Source: Moniliella sp. 'wahieum' (Eukaryota; Basidiomycota; Moniliellomycetes; Moniliellales; Moniliellaceae). From it: 64,000 bases of DNA. The position numbers were made by a program, and so were the translations under genes. Shown in pieces: positions 23,862 through 36,500 of this stretch. The notes beneath the pieces are model-generated. The model did no database searches and was not told the origin of the DNA. It saw only the letters and a program-made list of their open reading frames with translations. Numbering within the stretch: position 1 is the first letter of the stretch; every line of letters starts with the position of its first letter. The stretch is from contig RSEE01000025.1 of the NCBI GenBank assembly GCA_003971905.1, positions 186,001 through 250,000 on the forward strand. Reading direction: 5' to 3'.

Positions 23862-25779
23862 TTACGGAGGAGGCAGAATCGAGGGTGCGTACACGGCAAG
23901 CGTGCCACCCACATTGTCCTGGATAACTCCCGTGGTGGCATTGGCCGACCAGACTTGGGTGGAACGTTGGAATGTGTTGCCCGCAGCGTCGGCGTACGCG
24001 TATCGCTGAGATGCAGTTCCCTTTGAAGAAGCTAGTCGACCAATTGTAGAGAGGTTGAATTCACCCTGCGAGGACTGGACGGAATCCGTGCGAGCCCAAA
24101 GGGGAACGCCAAATTCCCCGGTGGGAAGGGCGAGGTGAGCGTGATAGCCGCGTTGGACCCATGCTTGGAACGGGGTGCCGTCTCCGCGACTGGACACGTT
24201 GAGGGCAAGTTCCACGCATACTCCAAAAACGGCCGGTCGCCATGGGCGGAGAAAGATCGACCGCGACTGTTGACAATGTTCATCTGAGCTAACTGGCCTG
24301 ATCCAACGACGGTGCAATTGGCAAAGGTGGTGGCGGATTGGTGCCATTTGATCCACTTGGGCTTCGCCTGTGAGCCCAAGTGCAGGATACTTTCGACTTT
24401 TAGCGTGCGTGGGACTCGGCTCTGGAGAATGGATAGAATAGACGAGTTGCCCGTCACGCGGGAAGTGGTAGTAGAGACGTGTGAGGGAGGATGTCGGCTT
24501 CGTAGGTTACCAGGGATCCCTTGGTGGGCTTTCCCGACGGGTCCAAGCGGACCTGGATGTTTCCACTCAGAAACCATGACGAGTCAATCGTCCCGTTCTT
24601 CTCCCCTGAACGACGGCGAGGGATACAGTGTGCTGCTGTCCATCCAACAGGATAGGGAGAAAGGGGGTCAGATCCAAGGTGTAGGTGGGCTGGTCAAAAC
24701 GCGCCAAAGGAGACCATCGGCCTCCACATTCCGGGTGCAATTCCTCCAGTAAAGATCACCGGATAAGGCTGGACAAATCCCGCCAGCCGATCGTCCACCC
24801 TGACTTGGATTTCTCGTACCGGACCGCGGGGATACAATTCCAGGTTCTGCGTCGTGGACTGGGATAGGGTGGGGTACACATCATCCGGGACCGAGGTGTA
24901 CCATTCTTCCTCTTGCGACGTTCCACTGGCGTAAACCTCTACTAGTGCCGAGCTCGTGTGCGGGGGCAACGTGATACTTGAATTGCCAGATGGTGGTTTC
25001 CCTCTCCACCGACGGAAAACATGGACTTGTCCGTAGTATAGTTGTAGGATAAGGGGAGGATCAGCTCAGCCGTACGCTGGGCCAGCGGATGGGACCCTCA
25101 TATCCTTCCTCTGTCCAGGGAACGTGAACAACAATGTCCAGTGTTACGTTGAGCGGGGCATTGTCCACCGCACTTAGATAGTTTTCGTAATCAAAGAGGA
25201 CGGTCCCTGCTGCGCCCAGAGAGCAAAGTACTTGCTCACATCCTTGCGTGCGTTCCACACGACCCCGGCAGGTGTAGGTTCCGAATTGTCGGTGCGCCAC
25301 AACTCCACCCCCCCGAACCAAACCGAACCAAGACGATCGTACTGTCGCCCGGACCTGTACAACGCAATAAAAGGAAAGATATGTGGTGAGTGCTTCAAGA
25401 CCTTCTCTAGGTTGTAATACCACACGTTCATGGGCCCAACGTACTCGTCCCGGTCATCTCCAGTTCCACTGCCCGCCAGTGACTGGGCGGTCCGCATGCT
25501 TCCACCAACGAGGGTGACCAGGACGTGGACTCTGCATGTCCTGTGTACTGGCCAAAGGAATGGTCGAAGAGCTGGTGCCGACATTGACGAAATAGTTTTT
25601 TGCCAGCATCGAGAGGGGGAGGGGCATGAGCTCAAACCCGCGCGAATCCTGCCGGGACCGTCAGGAGGGGTCTTGCGTGTATCGAGAACAACCTGCTCCG
25701 CGTGGGCAAGGACGGAAGCACATGGGGCCAGAAGCAGGACGAAGGCCAGCTTCTGGCTCAGGCGGACCAATGCGTGCAT
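23862..25779 (-). CDS. PNGase A-family secreted glycoamidase
   Basis: Peptide-N4-(N-acetyl-beta-glucosaminyl)asparagine amidase A family (PF12222); plant members strip N-glycans from glycopeptides. The chosen start MHALVRLSQKLAFVLLLAP is a signal peptide; an upstream in-frame Met lies at 25842. Conserved stretches: GRQYDRLGSVWFGGVELWRT, then PTPAGVVWNARKDVSKYF (about 25200-25330), VLFDYENYLSAVDN, TAELILPLSYNYTT, ALVEVYASGTSQEEEWYTSV (about 24900), PRGPVREIQVRVDD, GSLVTYEADI and TASQRYAYADAAGN. It ends ...NVGGTLAVYAPSILPPP, TAA at 23862-23864. Likely secreted or vacuolar. Several frame changes are present; some could be introns (a TGTACAG acceptor lies near 25360), but most lack splice signals. 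Activity is inferred from family only. Confidence 0.8.
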
Positions 25780-26216
25780 CCTTCTGCGTGGGGGGGGCAA
25801 GGTGGTGCCAGCGCCGTGAAGGGCAGTTGGCTTCAAGTTCAAGCTTCATGGACGAGCATACGCTTGGTCATACCCTTATCTAACCCTGCTGCTCTCAGTG
25901 CAACCCTACTACGCCGATCACGCTGATCGTGCTGATCGTGCTCAGGCTGAGCGCTGATCCTCCTTCAATTGTAAGATGTAAGCTTCAAGCTTGGCTTCAC
26001 GCTTCCCCTTCACCCAATATTGGATGGTCCCCGGCCCAAGCACAAAAGGGGGAGAGTAACCTACACTGCGATGGCACTCTATTCGTCCCTTGGCAGCGCA
26101 TCCATATGCTGCGGCGATGCTAAGAAATACACGATAGGTACCATTGTGAGGGACTAGGCTACTGAATTGAGGTCAACGGGGAGGCCAGTGGGGCCCTGAG
26201 ACCTGAGGTGGGCAAG
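25780..26216. other. Intergenic with GCTGATC / AAGCTT words
   Basis: Between two minus-strand genes. 25917-25995 holds CGCTGATCGTGCTGATCGTGC and CTTCAAGCTTGG tracts. No gene. Confidence 0.5.
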
Positions 26217-29200
26217 CTATAGCAAACGACAAAATTCAAGGCGTACAAGGTGACCAAAGACCATTAGCAAGGCTTGGCACATGCACCAATACAGCAAAGC
26301 ACGGTCAAACAGGATGGACGGTACCCGAGCCAGAGCAGAGATAAGCAGGTTGGGTTTCACGTGAGGAGCAAAAGGGTGGAGAGCAAGGTTCAAGCCGAGT
26401 CGTGGGCCAGGACGTGCAGGAGACAAAAGAGTGTACGAGGCAAGCAAGCTGCCAGAGCGCTTGGAACGGGGCGATAGGATGTAACTGCGAAAGAAGAAAG
26501 CATCCAACTTCAAGGTTTCACGAGGCAAGCGTGGAAGGGCGGGGAAGGACAAAGGCGTCCACGTCCTGTTGCGCTGGGGTGCAGGGATGGTTGGTGAGGT
26601 GGCCGAGCGGGGCGGAGGCGGGGGTGCCTTTTGCGGTACAGCGGGCAAAATTGAAGCCGGTCTTGGTGTTGTAGTCCCTCCACGCCATGGCGGCGAGGCA
26701 GTTTTACTATGAGCCACGGGCGAGGACACACTCGTCGCGCTACTTTCCCCCGAAATTCGGGTGCCATGCGACGCATGCGACTCGATGGGCGATTCCGCCG
26801 GAGTGCGAGCGAGCGGCAGAGTCAGAGCCCGATTCGGAGGCGGGTTCTGGGCGCGTCGGATGTGACAGGACATGGTGCGCCATAGAAATGGGGGCAAACG
26901 CATCAGTGGAAAGGGGTAGCGAGGTGCCAAAATTTCCAAATGCCGCAGAGGGTTGCGTCGGCCTTCCTGCTGACATGGACGATGACCACTCAGGCGAGCT
27001 GGGCAACGAGGGAGATGGGCCAGTGGACAAGGCCGATAGCTCGATCTCGTCCGAGGGGTTGGTATTGGTCCAACCCTCATCCTCATCCTCATCTTCTGCA
27101 TTGAGGGGGTGGCTCATTGCAGAGAGGGAGAGAGAATGGCCAGTTCCGAGGGGCGACGGTAGGTTCGGCCACGCGTACTAAGTCGTGAGCGGGAAGAATG
27201 GGTGCGGACCATGAACGCCGTCCTCCCCCAGGACCAGAAACGCGTCGCGACATATTGGTCGAATGCGAGCGAGCCGAGGGGGAGCGAGAGTGGACACGGC
27301 GGGGGACAGGTTTGATGGACGATAACGGTTCCTGGCTTTTCTCGGGCTGATCGGACTGCGGTGGACGAGCCCGCGCCCTAGGAATAGGAAGGATATGGGT
27401 GTTCAAGAGGGGCCGCCGACTTGACCGGTCCTTGGGACGAAGCTTGAGAAACTTGGCCAGTACAGAGGGCCGACGCTCCCTTGGCGGGGGCTTTGCTGTG
27501 ACTCTGGGTACGACGGCGCTGCAGAAGGTGAAAGAGCTCCAGCGGGGGGACGTTGACTGCACAGCCGACTTGGCCTCTTTCTTGGCCATTTTCGCATCGT
27601 GGGCACGGACCATACGATCGACCTTGTGGAGCTCTTTAAGCAGAGCTGCCTCCGTCTTGGCTTGCTCCTTTTTCGCCTTGGCCGCCTGCTTGGCTGCCGC
27701 CTTCGCAGCCCGTCGACTCACTTTGGTATTCACCTCCACTTTGGGGTGGGATTCGCCAAAATTACTGGGCTAGGCAGCGGAGATGCAGTGGGGGGAGGGC
27801 GCATGTCTCTGTATGAACGGGGGGACAAGCAAGCCGTGGCAGGTGTGGCAGGGGAGTTTGTCACCTCCGGAGCACAAATGCGAGCAGCGGGCAAAACCGA
27901 GGAAAGCAGAGAGGTACGAGCATCCTGTTGTTTGACCTTCTTATGCCTTCAGGTCCACTGGAGGTGTTGAAATAGGCATTGCCCCCACTAAGGGAGCAGA
28001 TCCAGTTCATGAAGGGTGTGAGGACCGTCCGGCTTCAGGGACGGTTGTAGATTCTGTGCTGCAGCATGGGGACTCTCATCATGTTCGGCCAATTCAGGAG
28101 GAGTATTGGTAGTGGGAGAAGCAGGCGCTGATCCGAGGCGGAGTCGGGCGCGACCCGAAGGAGCGGAGAAAATCCAAGGAAATCTGACCCAATGTCGGGT
28201 ACAGTGTAACTCAACGGCCTTGCTTTCTCGCACTTGTTCAACCAGGTCGCGGAACTAGGAGGTGGCCCGTGTGCGGGCTGGATGACCGGGGGGTTGGTAG
28301 GCCTGCCCGGGGCAACAGGAGATGGAGACTGAGAAACTTGCTTCGCACCATCCGCCTTAAGCCCTGGGACGGAGGTGAAGGCTAGAGGGGTGGGCATAAC
28401 GGGTTCCAGTTTAGGTTCCTGCGAGTCAGCCAGGCGGGGGCGAGGCGAGAGAGGCCAGCGACATGGTGGAGAAACTTAGTGCACCCAAGAAATCGGTCAT
28501 GGAGCCCTGTCCGGTCAAGTGAGCGAAGGCAAGCTGGGCAATGGCTCACCCCGAGCGAAGACGTCTGGGGGGTGATGGGGCTCAGGAAGCAGTGTACTTG
28601 TACCACTGCGCAGCCGGGCCCGGGGTAGGGGCGGGGAGGGTAGAGTGGCAGAAGAAACCGGATCCTTCTGGCCGGGAGGGGTGACGACGGAGAGCGTGCT
28701 GGAGGTGGATTGCAGTGTGGGTAGGGCCGTGCGCATAGCATGCGACGGTGGCGTGGCGGGGGCAGGTTTCCCATTTTGCTTCGGAAGCTGAAAAGCGAGG
28801 TCCAGTGTTACGGCGGCGGGGCGCACGACGGAAGCTTCCGAAGGGCGCATCGGTCGGAGGGACTGATCGGCTTGACAGGAGCGGTCGAGGGTTCAGTTGA
28901 ACGGATGGGGTCTGGCCTTCCAGCACTTTTGGAGGGGGTTGACATATGCCTCACCTCGATAGCAGGAAGGGGGTGAAACGGGCCCAGGTTGTTGATACAA
29001 TCCCTTCTCATCGTCTGCAAGGGCAGTATTACGGACTTGGACTCACTGCCCGAGTGCAAGGACTCCTGGGCCGGGGGAGGGGTGTGAGTAACTTGAAGGA
29101 AGTTCCTCCTTGGAACTGGAAGACTGCGTCAAAGTGGGTCCCAATGGCATCGCGCGGCTCGATGTGGGTTTGATGTGCATCTCCGGGAGTGGGGGAAGAA

Positions 29201-31160
29201 TGGCATCCGGCACGGTAGGTTGATGGATGGGGGGGATGATTGCGCTGGCTCTTTCCCACCAATCTGCAAAGATAACAATCCTCCCGCGTCCTGCGACCTG
29301 TCCAGGGAGGGATCTGTCGCATCTGGGCAGGATGGCGCCTTGCCGGGGGGAAGATGCCTATATAGGGAGGTTAGCGCCTGGTGCTAGGACACGGTTAGGA
29401 CTGTAGTCTTATACGTGACAAGATAACGTACCTGCTCTGAAGCAAATGGTCCAGTTGCATGCCAAATTCTTTTCGTTGTCGGGAGAGGGCACCACGGATG
29501 GGATCGGTCCCACCAGGTTCCACGTGGGAGAAGCGGTATCCTGCCTCAAGGCTGAAGGTGGGCGAGTCGGGCGGGGAGGAACAGGTGTTGCTTGCGGGGT
29601 AGCCCACCTTCGGTGAGGGAGCTAAAGGATGTCGAAGTGGACGCCGGATGCGCTTGCGGTTGTTCTTCCGTCGACTGGCAGTGTAGCGACGAACACTTGG
29701 TCTCCATTAGCGGCACATTCCTCGCAGTGGAAGTACCATATCAGGGTCAGGGTCGCAACAGGGACGACCTTATCTTCAATGTTAGATGTTAAGAGGGCCA
29801 AATCGACCACGAATTGCTTGGAGTGGGAGCTGGGTTGGTTCAGCATGATGGAAGGGTCGGATGGGGTCGAACGACGAGCCATGCTCCTCCATTGATGAAG
29901 GCGGCGAGGGGGGCGGGGGGGGGGGCGCACGGCGAGAGGGGACAAGGGCAAAAATTAGCCGAAGAGTCGTTCGCCTTGAGCTCTTCAGGATCCGCCCAAA
30001 GCGGGTTGGACTCAACGTGGGTAGGGGTGGTTTCTGCCCGCGTAGCGGGCTGAATAACACCACCAGCCTGGTCCCAAGAGGCCAATACAGTTGCAGTCGA
30101 GATGGCAGTCGGGGTAACGCTTTGAGAAAGGGCTTGCGGAACGAAGTCTTGGGGGCGAGGAGTGCGTTGACCTTCACTCTCGTTTTGTAGTTCTTCGAGG
30201 TCAATAGGGTGCTCTTCTGACGGGGTAGATCGCGCAACGGAGGCAACCCAATGGTCATCTGCTGGGGGAAAAGACTCCAAGCTTTGGCTGGGGGTGGAAT
30301 CCCAGTCGCCCTCAAATGAATTTAGATCGAATGCAGTCCCAGAGTATTGGTGATCTTGTTGCTCATGCTCATCATGCACAGCCCCCATGTGAGCCCCTGA
30401 GTCATGGGCGAGAGCGGCTAAGGCCGAAGCAGCGTCCATCTCGGGTTGGGTAGGGAATGGAGGCTCACATGCAAAATCGACGGACGAGATCTGGCTGAAA
30501 ACCATAGAGCGGCGTTTCTGGGGTGGAACAACGACCTCGACAATTGGGTCCCCCCCTTCCTCCGGATCGGGAGTGACATAGACGTCCGGAATGGAGAAGT
30601 GATGGCGATGAGCACGCTGCCGGCGAGTATTATCGAATGCTTCAGTCTGGGCTTTGTGTAAGACCAGGGAGGCCTCGGCGGCCAACTCGCACGGAAGACT
30701 GAGCTGAGTGACTCCCGGAACGACGGGTGCTCCAAGAACCCATTGGTCAGGGGCGGTCATTCCTTCGGGTAGAGGCCATCCAGCAGCCAGAGCATCAGCC
30801 AGTGCCTCGCCGTGCTCAGCGGGATAGGGTACTGGTCCCGTGGCGCCGTAGGCTTGAGGAGGGACGTATGGCCAAATCTGTTCTTGTGGATCTTCAGGTT
30901 GGTCATCGAAATCGTATTCGTATTCTTCCTCCCCATCCGAGTAATCGAACGCGTCTGGTTCGGATTCCCCAGTGAAGGCGTCGGGAGGGAGGGGGTAGAT
31001 GCCGCTATTGCTGCTGTCGGCGTCAACATCGTCAACGTCGGGTTGGTCATCGAAGCCGATATCAATTGCCCGTCTGATTGTAGGACAGAGGAGATGACTG
31101 AGCTGGTAAAGTGGGGTCACAGGAATCATCAGCGTCAACCGTCTCGACGCCAGTGTTCAT
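26217..31160 (-). CDS. Very long Ser/Pro-rich protein, unrecognised
   Basis: Probably one gene of about 1,600 codons. The ATG at 31160 gives MNTGVETVDADDSCDPT. Next comes an acidic stretch (GFDDQPDVDDVDADSSN, FDYSDGEEEYEYDFDDQ), then segments that look folded (PDQWVLGAPVVPGVTQLSLP, HHFSIPDVYVTPDPEEGG, KRRSMVFSQISSVDF). Long Ser/Pro/Thr-rich disorder fills the middle, and a Lys/Ala coiled coil (RRAAKAAAKQAAKAKKEQAK, LLKELHKVDRMVRAHD) lies at about 27580-27740. The last part is basic and Pro-rich; the TAG at 26217 is one possible end. Coding character continues on the minus strand throughout, with many frame changes, so it could also be two adjacent genes (a break near 27740 is possible). No domain I can name. 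Confidence 0.5.
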
Positions 31161-32097
31161 GGCCACGTGGGGGGGCGCGCTGGCCAAGATGGCAGCGATG
31201 GCGGCGGCAGGAGCGCTGGGGGAAGGGGCATCCAGCCGCTGGCAGAAGTTGTGGTGCTGTGGAGGTGGTAGTTGTTCGGGGGGAATTGAGAGGATGGTGA
31301 TGGTAGTTGTGGTGGTGGTGATGGCAGTGGCGACTGCGGACGGGCTGTTTTTTCAGGTGGTCGGTTGAGTTGTACGCTCCGGCTGAGCGAGCGCTGAGCC
31401 AGGGTGTGCGAATGCGAAGGCAGCGGGTCGCACCAAGGGCTGTGGTAGCACAGGAGCAGTGTGCGCAGCGACGCACGGGGGTCCACGCCACAAGTGACGT
31501 ACACCGGCCCCTGCTAGCTTGCTAGGAGCCTCGTCATGCATCATGCATCAGTACTGGCTGGCGCAGGAGCACTGCCCTGTGCCGGCACATGCCGATCCAT
31601 TTGGCCGCAGGGCTGGCGCCTGGCAGTGCCCCCTGCTTGAAACAGAGGTGCTAGCAGCTGAGCCCGCTGAGCATCTTCCTCCGCCTGCCGAGCGTGGCCT
31701 CACCGCCTCAGGCCTCATCACCTCCCCTCGGCCTCGTGATATATCGTGTGATACCTCCTCAGGCCTGAAGATACTGAGACTCAGTACCAGAAGTCCTGCA
31801 TCGTTTATCGCCCTCGCTACATTATAGCTTTTCTAGGCAGCTTTCGGGAGGGACGCACAAGGTGGGACAGATAGCTTTTGCTTGTAGGCTGCTGCCGCAG
31901 CCCAGAAGCAGAAGGCCGTGTGCGCAAACAGTCAACGCTGTACACGCTGTTCTCTTGCGCATCCTGTCCCCCCCGCTCCCCCATTCGCTCTACCTGGACG
32001 TTAGGTCTTGCCGCCAAGGGAACTGTCACCGGCCACTGCTCTCTCGCACGTCGAAGAGTGCTCCGTTCCACGGTAGCAATGACCAACGGCACAAAAA
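31161..32097. other. Intergenic, nothing supported
   Basis: Upstream of the long minus-strand gene. It contains a CACGTG hexamer 4 bp before its ATG (31164-31169), a GT-rich stretch (about 31260-31370), an ATGCATCATGCATC tract (31535-31550) and GCTGAGC words. No gene. Confidence 0.5.
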
Positions 32098-32169
32098 TGC
32101 CTCCTAGCCGAATCGAACGACTAATCTTCGCATTACGAGTGCGACGCCTTACCATTGAGCCAAAGAGGC
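32098..32169 (-). tRNA. tRNA-Thr (CGU)
   Basis: The minus strand gives acceptor GCCTCTT paired with AGGAGGC plus discriminator A (one G-U). The anticodon stem TCGCA/TGCGA flanks loop CTCGTAA, giving anticodon CGU. The T-arm AGTCG-TTCGATT-CGGCT has one U-G pair. The D-arm TGGCTCAATGGTAAGGC is the usual fungal tRNA-Thr form. No intron, 72 nt. A dispersed repeat copy begins about 20 bp upstream of its 5' end. Confidence 0.92.
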
Positions 32170-32189
32170 GTTTTTGCCGTCGGGTCATC

Positions 32190-32545
32190 GCAATATACTG
32201 TAGCCATATCATGGACAGAACTTAAGGCTGGAACAAGGAAACGCTGCGCCCTAAACCGATCCGTTCGTCCTGCGTGTGCTGCTTGATAGCCCCAATCCCG
32301 CTGAGGAACCAGGGGAATCGCCAGGAGGTCAGGACCCCCGGTGCCGCCATCCGTTCCCATACCCGAAGAAGCGCGTGTGGACACAAATGAACGTAGTAGA
32401 CTTCCGAGCGGTGGCTGGTGACCGGTGAACGTTGAACGTACTGAACCATCTCCATTGGACTGAAGTCAATTCCTTCCAGTTCCCAAGCATCTTGCCCGCT
32501 GTCTTGGTGGCATAGTATCCTCGCGTCGTCAAAAACAAGGGGTAA
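32190..32545 (-). repeat. Dispersed element, copy A (next to tRNA-Thr)
   Basis: Read on the minus strand, this ~355-bp stretch aligns with 61538-61845 (plus) almost end to end: CGCGAGGATACTATGCCA near the start, TGGAGATGGTTCA in the middle, CCAGCCTTA and ATGATATG at the end. The two copies are clearly diverged. Copy A carries an extra ~31 bp of palindromic words (32411-32441, containing GGTGACCGGTGAACGTTGAA) absent from copy B. I see no terminal inverted repeats, and no target-site duplication was verified. It could be a solo LTR or a SINE-like element. Confidence 0.65.
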
Positions 32546-32699
32546 AAAGGGCACTGCCCTATTTAATTTCCTGTTCCCAGAAAGAAAAGAATGGACCAAT
32601 GTGACATGTGAAGCGCGTGAAGCTGGAAGGATGGTCGATGGAAGGGGTGGCATGGTGACACAGTGACATGGACACGTGATGCTGCGTGTCATGCGTGCC

Positions 32700-33551
32700 T
32701 CAAGTCAACCTCGGAGGGCTTGAAGCTGGAAGTGAAGATTCAACGTTCAACTTCAACTTGAAGTTCAAGAGCTTGAGAGCCTCAGGCCCAGCTATCATGC
32801 ATGCTGGGCATGGCAGTGAGCGAGTGAGCTGTGTTGCATGTGATCGGGTGAGAATTGCGGTGTGCCTGGACAGCTGCTGGCTGAGGCACTGAGGCACTGA
32901 GCTGCACTATGCAATGCACAATGTGGAGCAGCAAGGGGCGAACTGCTCCCTGGGTGCGGCGCAGGGGGGGAAGGTTAGTGCTAAGCCTTAGCAAGGCTTA
33001 GGGCTAAGGCTTAGCGCTAAGGCTTAGCGCTTGCAGCTCCAGCTCTCTCTCGGAGAGATCTGAGATCGATGAGAGCTTGAGGAGCTTAAAGCTTGAAGCT
33101 TGAGCTTGAGGGGTCGTGCCGTGCCGTGGGCCTGGCGCGGCGCCCGGTAAATTTCACCAATCATTAATTTAATCAAGCTTCAAGCTAGTATGATGTGGTG
33201 ATGGCGCGATGACGCATTCATGTCACATGACCATGTCACGCGCTATGCATCATGCATCATGCACCATGCCCAATCTCGCACCTGTCAGGCACGGTGCCAC
33301 TGGTCGTGTCGGCGCTGGATCGACAGAGGGACTGAGGTACTGAGGTACTGAGGAGTGGCCGGTGACCTCACCCGTGCGCGTGCGGGAGGGAGGCGTGATA
33401 TCACCCATTCGCATGACTAGATGACCGATGATCGATGAGGTGCTGGACGGGTGACGGTCACGTGTGACGCGTCCTATGCGCTATGCGGCGCCGGCCCTCG
33501 CCTTCCGTCCAGCGCATCCAGCTCATCCAGCCCATCCCGTCCGCCCTGCCC
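32700..33551. repeat. Dense palindromic-word region upstream of LIM-RhoGAP
   Basis: Successive tracts: CTTGAAG/CAACTTGAAG (32715-32790), CTGAGGCACTGAGGCACTGAG (about 32880-32902), GCTAAGGCTTAGCGCTAAGG (about 32980-33045), GATCTGAGATC and AAGCTTGAAGC (33055-33110), ATGCATCATGCATCATGCA (33245-33270) and GAGGTACTGAGGTACTGAGG (33333-33353). This is the promoter region of the next gene, but no specific site stands out. Confidence 0.65.
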
Positions 33552-36500
33552 ATGGCTGCTGCCGCCATGCCCATCCCCGCCACCCCCGCCTCGCACGGCA
33601 TGGCGCTGGCCGACTCCGAAGAGCCCCTCATCTGCGGCGGCTGCCACCAGCCCATCGAGCCCCATGTTGCGGAGGACGGCTTCATCCACTTTAGCGGCGC
33701 CTACTGGCATCGCTCGTGCTTTGCCTGCGGCCGCTGCGGCACTGTCATCGAAACCAACGCCGAGACCGACGCCGCCCTCGAGCTCCGCTCCTCCGACGGT
33801 CGACCGCTCTGCACCGGCTGCACCTACACCTGCACCCTGCCGGCTGCCCATTCTCGAGGAGGCAGTCGTGGCGGTGAGGATGCCTACCACGCCACCTGCT
33901 TTTCCTGCCGCGCCTGCCACAAACAGATTGCCGACCTAGTGTTTGTCTCGACGTCCCAGGGCATCTATTGCATGCCCTGCCACACCTCCCGTCGCCAACG
34001 CAGCCATCGTCGCCGCCAACGCAAAGCGGCCGCCTCATCCTCCTCGGCGTCTGCCTCGGCCAGTGCGCCTGCATCCGCATCCGCATCCACATCCACATCT
34101 GCAACGACGCCCACCTTGCCCCGCGCTGCCGTCTCCCATGGATCGTCAGAGCTGCTTGCTCCCGATTCATCTCTTGCTCCAACCATCGTGCCCGCTCCTC
34201 CATATCCTCTTCCATCACGTCCGCCGCCCTGTTACCCCAACACGCTCTCTTTCCCCAGTGCCATCAGCCAACCCGCCCCCAGTGACGGGAATGACTGAAA
34301 CGCTGACAGTGACCGACGAAGAAAGGGCGCGCTTGTCTCCCATACCCGGTGGGATGCCCACACACCCGCTACTTCTCCAGCGCGCTCCTCACCCCTGGGT
34401 CCGGCCAGTTTTTCCCCGCCCTCGACCGAACCAATGGCGCTGATGAACACAATGGCCCAATCCACTTTGCGTTCTCGGCGACCCACCTCCCCAACCTCCG
34501 TTCCATTGCATTCACCAAGAATGATGACTGCTAGCCCCCTCCTCGATGTGATGAAGCCTCCCGAAGAGGAACGACAAACTGACCTTGCCTCTTCCCGGTG
34601 GGGGTGAAGGAACAAAAAAGCATGCAGCCTCCATTCATGTCATCAGGACAAATGGCGGATACCAATACCAAACGCGACACCCCCTCTCTTCTCTCGAGCC
34701 TGCCAACGTGTCCGTCCCCACACCAGCACAACTACCTACATCAATTCACATCTCGCCCATTTCGGCACCAGCGAGCCTGCCACCGGAACGGCCCCGCCGT
34801 AACTCTTCAAGACAAATCCTACCGAAAGAGCTTCCTTCAGCTGATGAGATACGCTCCGCTTCCTCTGCTCCTCCAGCAGAAGAGAGCACATCCCTTCCTG
34901 TGGTATCGGAGCCATCCGACGCTTTGCTCAACGCACCCCTTCCTAAGCTGAAGGGCGCCTCCGGACAACCAGGCACGCCAATGAGTGACAGTGACAAGTC
35001 CCGCTGGTCTGAGGAATCAGCAAGGGATGTGTCCTACTTACGCAGCTCAACGTCAGTCCCTCCGTCGGAGCAACAGAGCGCCTGAATGCCATGCCCCCGA
35101 CAAGGACGGTTCTTCGTTCCATGACAAGACGTTTGTCACGCTCATGAAACGCATTGGCGGGCCGGCGGATGAGGTCGGATTGGAGGAGCCTGGTCCTGAG
35201 GCACGATCGCATGGCAGCAAGATAGCGGCCAACATGGCCCTGGGCGATGTGTCTGCTCTGTGACCAGCTCCCGTCCGTCTCGCATCCTTCGTCCGATCCC
35301 GCCTCGCCCTCTGCGTTGGACCTGTTAGCAGAGCAAGTCCGCCAGCTAGTGATCCAGGCAGAGATGCAAGGCGCGTCTGATGCTACCGACCAGGGGGTCG
35401 TCCTGCCGACCAGGTGGCTGCTGAGGTGGTTGCTCACCTGGAGCGGAGCAAGTCGCAGCACGTGGAACATACAAGTTGCAATCCAAGTATAGTAAAATGC
35501 GTCGCGCCTCCCGTGTGGCCGCCGCAGGGCTTCTCCCTCGCCCGTACTGAGTTTGACGTGCGGTCAATGCACGCCACTTGGCGGAAGGGCGTCTCGCTGC
35601 GCTCCGATTCGATCCACAGTTCCGTCCGTCCCCCATCGACGATTCGGATGACCTAGCTCGTCAGTCGTTGCGCGTGATCGAGGCCGACCTGGCGGTTAAC
35701 AGCACAGCCGAACTGGAACAAACCGAGCTTGCCGAGCTTGTCAAGGCAAACAAGGCTGCGTTACGGACCAGTGTGACTCTGAACTCCCGCCCCGGCCCAA
35801 CAGTTGTCCCAGCAGGAAGATCCAATTTCGGTCGAGCCCAAAAAGGTGCACCCCCACCGCGACGCAAGCGAACAAGGGGTGTGGCGCCTCTGCATACAAT
35901 GTGCTGCTTGACAGGGATACTCAGGCAGTCACGTGTGCCGTTGGGGGGGAAGCGAGCCTCCCCTCACGGGTGTGGGAGCAATCGGCATGGCGTTGGTCCA
36001 ACCGACCAGTAGCTCTACGAGCCTGTGATTGACGAAGCCAAGGATGACGGGGTGAACGATTGACCGCTGCCGGTCGTTACCCGTTTCACCGGAACCAAGC
36101 AGGGGGGATCCCTCCTTGGGCCCGCAGGACGGGGAGGAACGGTCGGGACTTTCCCGGAGGCTAAAGTCGACACAGCGGCCAATGTGTGGGAGGACGGGAG
36201 CGAAGACCACAGTGCCCTCTTGATGGCTCGCCTTGCGGCCCGGCTGGACGAGGTGAAAGCCTCCCACCGAGACGCAATGGATGGCTTGGTGGCCGAGCGT
36301 GTCGCACTGGAGCAGAGTGTCTCGTCGCTGAAACCAAGCTGCCCTCCTTTCTCATGATGTGGAGCAACTAGTCACGTTAAAGGACAGTCTGCAAAATGAG
36401 GCCTTGTCCTTGACACAAAAGAATGAAGAGCTTTCGGACGCAGTGGCCCAACAGGCACGGCTGATCGAGGACTACTCGCGTGCTTTGGACCAGTACGAGG

